This document shows positions 61,060 to 64,000 of a stretch of DNA of 64,000 nucleotides, in pieces (within the stretch, counting starts at the first letter, position 1; each line of letters begins with the position of its first letter). A model generated the notes under the pieces. The model made no database searches. It saw only the letters and a list, made by a program, of their open reading frames with translations, and was not told the DNA's origin. The stretch lies in NCBI GenBank assembly GCA_964453525.1, contig CAYVOV010000016.1, positions 29,104 to 93,103 of the forward strand, written 5' to 3'. Origin of the DNA: CAYVOV01 sp964453525 (lineage in GTDB: Bacteria; Chloroflexota; Dehalococcoidia; Dehalococcoidales; UBA2162). The position numbers and the translations under genes are program-made.

Positions 61060-61449
61060 CTATGTCCCTTTGATTCTTCTGAGTTCAAAAACCACAGGAT
61101 TCATCGAATCTGGGCAGGGAGCAGGCCAAACATCAGGGTCACGTTGCCAGGGAAACGAACCACCATACATCAGCATCTGTATGTAAGGATATATAGCTGA
61201 AAACGCAAACATACAAATCCCGGCGGGAGTTTTCCAGCCGTCTTCGTTGCCTCTCATCACCCATTCATCTCCTACTTTGTGCCCACCTAAGCAAACACCT
61301 TTCTGCGATATTACTTTGATTCTGATGTGAGAATTTGGGTTAGATTTTTTCACTTTTTCAATGAGTTCGTCATCCATCGGTCTTTCGCCTTTTCTAACCT
61401 CTTCCATTTGGCGCCATAGACTCTCTTTTTCATTCTCTTCTACTGACAT
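61060..61449 (-). CDS. TIGR04076-family protein
   Basis: With the ATG at 61449, which follows AGGAGC, the protein has 129 residues. The core segments IRIKVISQKGVCLGGHKVGDE, YPYIQMLMYGGSFPW and CPDSMNPVVFELRR are those of the TIGR04076 group, whose function is unknown. The N-terminus MSVEENEKESL is not part of that domain and copies the start of the neighbouring SnoaL-like protein. A frame from 61509 is longer but has no ribosome binding site. Confidence 0.78.
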   Translation of the reverse strand: MSVEENEKESLWRQMEEVRKGERPMDDELIEKVKKSNPNSHIRIKVISQKGVCLGGHKVGDEWVMRGNEDGWKTPAGICMFAFSAIYPYIQMLMYGGSFPWQRDPDVWPAPCPDSMNPVVFELRRIKGT

Positions 61450-61509
61450 TGTTTCGCTCCTGTTTTTCACTATGACTTGATTGATTCTTGATTGATTAAT
61501 AAATAACAT

Positions 61510-62403
61510 CTACCTTTTGGTTGTACGTACCTGTACCCCAACCAAGTTTTCCAGATATTGAAAAATAGAATACAGCTGTTTATCTCCAAAACCCGCTACT
61601 TTCGCAGCAAGATAACTTTGATCTACAGCTGCCGCTACTGGTAATGGTACACCAAGTTTTCTACCAAGTTGTAAAGCTAGGCCAATATCTTTACTAGCTA
61701 AACTCAATCTGAATCCGGGTTCGAAATCTCCTTGAAAGACCGAGTTAGGATATCTCTGTAAGTCCCAGTTGTTCGCAGTTCCGCTCATCGCCACTTCATA
61801 AAGCATCTGTGGGTCGATACCAGCCTTCACACCTAACACAAAAGCTTCGGCCATTATTGCGTTGGAGGTGATGGATATAACGTTATTAACCAGCTTGGCG
61901 ATAGTGCCACTGCCCACATCACCCACGTAGTATATTTTTTTACCCATGGTGTGTAAAATCCCTTCTATCTTCTCTAAACCGGCCTTCTCACCACCAACTA
62001 TAAAAACTAGATTGCCCTCCTCTGCACCCTTCGTTCCCCCGGTTACCGGTGCGTCAAGAACAGCTACATTCTTCTTCCCGGCGTCTTTTGCTAATTGTTG
62101 TATGACGTCAGGAGAATTAGTGGTCATGTCAACGTAGATATCTCCTGCTTTCCATCCTTCCATCAGGCCATCAATCCCATAAACGACTTGTTGCACTTCT
62201 TCTGGACTTGGTAGCGATGATAAAACAGTATCACATGTTTCGGATATAGCCCTGGGAGTATCCGCCCATTTCGCACCCTTCTCCAAAAGATGAGTGGTCA
62301 CGTCTTTTCTTAAGTCATGGATGGTGAGGTCATACCCAGCCTCTAATATATGATTAGCCATATGTCTTCCCATCCGACCAATGCCAATAAAGCCTACTTT
62401 CAT
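61510..62403 (-). CDS. 3-hydroxyisobutyrate dehydrogenase-family oxidoreductase
   Basis: The 297-residue protein has the Rossmann motif VGFIGIGRMGRHMANHI, the substrate loop DAPVTGGTKGAEEGNL and the catalytic-Lys segment GSGTIAKLVNN of the 3-hydroxyisobutyrate/tartronate semialdehyde reductase family. It oxidises a 3-hydroxy acid with NAD(P)+ or the reverse. Similar length and layout are found in MmsB, GarR and GlxR, so the substrate is open. The ATG follows AAGGAG. It lies between two SnoaL-like genes and the TIGR04076 gene in one operon. Confidence 0.87.
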   Translation of the reverse strand: MKVGFIGIGRMGRHMANHILEAGYDLTIHDLRKDVTTHLLEKGAKWADTPRAISETCDTVLSSLPSPEEVQQVVYGIDGLMEGWKAGDIYVDMTTNSPDVIQQLAKDAGKKNVAVLDAPVTGGTKGAEEGNLVFIVGGEKAGLEKIEGILHTMGKKIYYVGDVGSGTIAKLVNNVISITSNAIMAEAFVLGVKAGIDPQMLYEVAMSGTANNWDLQRYPNSVFQGDFEPGFRLSLASKDIGLALQLGRKLGVPLPVAAAVDQSYLAAKVAGFGDKQLYSIFQYLENLVGVQVRTTKR

Positions 62404-62430
62404 AGTTTGCTCCTTTACTTCCCAATCTCT

Positions 62431-62858
62431 TCAGTTGGTAGGGATAGCTCCAATCTGTTGCATTAATCCAAGACTATCACCATAACTCCACTCTTCAACT
62501 ATCTTCCCGTCGGCAACCCTGAATATGTCTATCCCGCTGAATGTCACTTTCTTCTCAGTAGCAGGTATTCCCATTAAAGTTCCTTTATGTGTGGCTGTAT
62601 TTGTGATTCTTGCGGCTACTCTATTTCCCTCAGCAAAAAGGTCTTCCACCACATAACTCAAATAGGTAAAGCTGTTAGAATCATTTCATAGAACTGCATA
62701 GTTTGTTCGAGTGTTGTATCACCGTTCGGTGTGTGATGGATATGCTTAAGAGAGAGGTACTTATCAACCATCGGCTGAATCTTTGAAACATCTCCCTTTA
62801 CATTACTTGCCGCTTCAATAAATCCTCGCACAACCTCTTTATTCTCTTCTAGTGACAT
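62431..62858 (-). pseudogene. SnoaL-like gene with a single-base frameshift
   Basis: From an ATG at 62858, after AGGAGC, the translation reads MSLEENKEVVRGFIEAA and continues with QFYEMILTALP before a premature TGA at 62658. In another frame it resumes LSYVVEDLFAEGNRVAARITN and ends MQQIGAIPTN at 62431. Together the pieces make one SnoaL protein of about 142 residues. Inserting a single base in CCTATTTGAG (for example CCTGATTTGAG) would restore it. It heads the operon of the oxidoreductase and TIGR04076 genes. Confidence 0.75.
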
Positions 62859-62909
62859 TTATTGCTCCTTTTGATTTATAGTTGTAGCTGGCAAACAATT
62901 GAAGACACG

Positions 62910-63692
62910 CTAGCCCCAGGGGAGCTGGGGAGATGATGCGGTACGGTATATTCTCCGTTTTGCCTCGGTGACGCCTCTCATTTTCAGGTTGAGGAAATCG
63001 AGCTCGTATTCTTCGATAAGACCCTCCCCGGCGAAGCTGAAATACTGGTTATTGCCGATTATTACATGGTCGAGGATTTTTATGTGCATGATACTTCCGG
63101 CATAGACAAGTTCTTTGGTCAGCTCTTTATCGCTCTTGCTCGGTTTCGGATTGCCGGAGGGATGATTGTGGACGAAAATAAGTGAAACGGCGCTGTGTCT
63201 GATGGCGCCTTCGATAATCTCCCGCGGTGATATGGAACTGGCATTTACCGTTCCTTCAAAAAGGTCCTGGGTCTCGATTATCTGGTTCTGGCTGTTGAGG
63301 TAAATGACTTTGAAGACCTCTTTCCTGAGGTCGCGCATCGAGTGGTAGAGGTAATCGAATATCTCCTGCGCCGACTTATAGACGGGCTTATCAATGATTT
63401 TTTCTTTGAGGAATTCCCTGGCTACTTCCTGCATCAGCTTGATGCCGAAAGCGCTGTGAGGTCCGATGCCCTCTATCTGCTGAAGCTCTTCGATTGGAGC
63501 TTCCATTACCCCGCGCAACGTCTTGAATTTCCTGATTGCCTCTTTTGCCTGCAGCTTGCAGTCCCGGCGTGGCGTGCCCAGGCTTAGCAGCAACTCGATA
63601 ATTTCGTAGTCGTGAAAACCTTTCAGCCCGGAGCTGATGAACTTCTCCCGCAGCCTCTTTCGGTGTCCCGCTAATTTATTGCTTTCCGGCAT
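62910..63692 (-). CDS. radC: RadC-type JAB-domain protein
   Basis: From the ATG at 63692 the protein has 260 residues. It has an N-terminal helix-hairpin-helix-like segment (PIEELQQIEGIGPHSAFGIKL) and the JAB/MPN metal motif in VHNHPSGNPKPSKSD, with the preceding EIIEGAIRHSAVSL. The usual RadC length is about 225, and the extra C-terminus of about 30 residues is basic (MRGVTEAKRRIYR). Despite the name, its part in DNA repair is not settled. An upstream in-frame ATG exists at 63707. Confidence 0.9.
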   Translation of the reverse strand: MPESNKLAGHRKRLREKFISSGLKGFHDYEIIELLLSLGTPRRDCKLQAKEAIRKFKTLRGVMEAPIEELQQIEGIGPHSAFGIKLMQEVAREFLKEKIIDKPVYKSAQEIFDYLYHSMRDLRKEVFKVIYLNSQNQIIETQDLFEGTVNASSISPREIIEGAIRHSAVSLIFVHNHPSGNPKPSKSDKELTKELVYAGSIMHIKILDHVIIGNNQYFSFAGEGLIEEYELDFLNLKMRGVTEAKRRIYRTASSPQLPWG

Positions 63693-63774
63693 CTTATTTT
63701 CCCGCAATATATTCGGGCATTCAGTGTGACATATTGTAGCACTTTAAGAAAAAAATGTCCCCCTTTGAAACTGC

Positions 63775-63817
63775 TGTCATTGCGAGGAATCCGCCTTGGG
63801 CGGACGACGCAGCAATC
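63775..63817. repeat. TCATTGCGAG repeat, family C (copy 4)
   Basis: GTCATTGCGAGGAATCCGCC is followed by TTGGGCGGACGACGCAGCAATC, matching the copies at 17734 and 45860. Confidence 0.7.
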
Positions 63818-63862
63818 TCAATCAATAATGTATTATATACAATGACGTGAGGTGGGGTCTCT

Positions 63863-63960
63863 CCTCCCCCTTTGAAAAGGGGGGACTGAGGGGGATTTCT
63901 TTCCTTGTATTTTTCTACCTCACCCCCTGTATCCCCCTCTCCGTGAAATAAGAGGGGGGG
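63863..63960. repeat. GGGGGA-rich repeat, family F (copy 3)
   Basis: CTCCTCCCCCTTTGAAAAGG and GGACTGAGGGGGATTT are followed by CCTCACCCCCTGTATCCCCC. The layout is like the copies at 16540 and 57997. The 63708-63774 stretch holds only AT-rich sequence. Confidence 0.5.
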
Positions 63961-63972
63961 AATGTAATAAAA

Positions 63973-64000
63973 GGGGGGGGGGGGGGGGGGGGGGGGGGGG
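63973..64000. other. Terminal poly-G run, probable artefact
   Basis: The window ends in 28 consecutive G with no interruption. Dark-cycle poly-G reads extending a contig end, or low-complexity assembly padding, explain this better than biology. Confidence 0.75.

Noticed and set aside
63973..64000. G-quadruplex or telomere-like end
   Set aside because: A pure G homopolymer at the window edge is far more likely a sequencing or assembly artefact.

Overview
The window looks like a fragment of an uncultured anaerobic member of the Chloroflexota, most likely Dehalococcoidia. That placement is an inference from gene content: a UPF0182 membrane protein, several acyl-CoA dehydrogenases, tungsten/molybdenum pterin enzymes, a split methylmalonyl-CoA mutase and abundant Fe-S proteins. 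There are no rRNA genes and I saw no tRNA or CRISPR array. The last 28 bases are a pure G run that is probably an end artefact.

Layout. 1-5.6 kb: an AEC transporter cut by or lying at the window edge, a small lipoprotein, a UPF0182 protein and two small membrane proteins. 5.8-11.5 kb: a radical SAM protein, then a tightly overlapping run of NuoE-, NuoF- and short NuoG/HoxU-like subunits, a methyltransferase and a small P-loop kinase. 11.8-17.6 kb: housekeeping and small genes (PflX-like radical SAM, GNAT, gltX, an RluD-type pseudouridine synthase). 18.1-33.2 kb: a catabolic block. On the + strand are three lower benzoyl-CoA pathway enzymes (had, oah, dch) and a molybdopterin oxidoreductase. 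Converging on them from the - strand are two acyl-CoA dehydrogenases, a carboxyltransferase, a tungsten aldehyde:ferredoxin oxidoreductase-type enzyme, a polyferredoxin, a MoaD/ThiS protein and LutB/LutA-like Fe-S proteins. 33.4-45.8 kb: decayed genes and repeats, a large NuoG-headed formate dehydrogenase, a nitroreductase, an amidohydrolase, an acyl-CoA dehydrogenase with its own ETF pair, a damaged HicAB module and methylmalonyl-CoA epimerase. 46.1-50.1 kb: thiolase-like protein, DUF35 protein and both methylmalonyl-CoA mutase subunits. 50.3-60.6 kb: acetyltransferases, HAD hydrolase, MshA-like glycosyltransferase, MFS transporter, methyltransferase, double-GNAT protein, PIG-L deacetylase, MBL hydrolase, aldo/keto reductase and Ogt. 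60.6-63.7 kb: SnoaL-like proteins (one frameshifted), a TIGR04076 protein, a 3-hydroxyisobutyrate dehydrogenase-like enzyme and RadC.

How the genes may fit together. Dch, Had and Oah carry cyclohexa-1,5-diene-1-carbonyl-CoA, the product of benzoyl-CoA reductase, to 3-hydroxypimelyl-CoA. The acyl-CoA dehydrogenases, carboxyltransferase, ETF, epimerase and mutase are suited to further beta-oxidation and propionyl/methylmalonyl-CoA turnover. The AOR-type enzyme with its Fe-S partners and the NuoEFG-like module are candidates for the low-potential electron transfer such a pathway needs. No benzoyl-CoA reductase can be assigned with confidence.

The most unusual structural feature is a roughly 170-bp repeat present in inverted orientation at 17.8 and 33.4-33.7 kb, bracketing the whole 15-kb catabolic block. 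The right-hand copy is itself split by a 139-bp MITE-like element with a 9-bp target duplication. A relative of that MITE with a perfect 9-bp duplication lies at 16.1 kb. Several other short palindromic repeat families fill the intergenic spaces.
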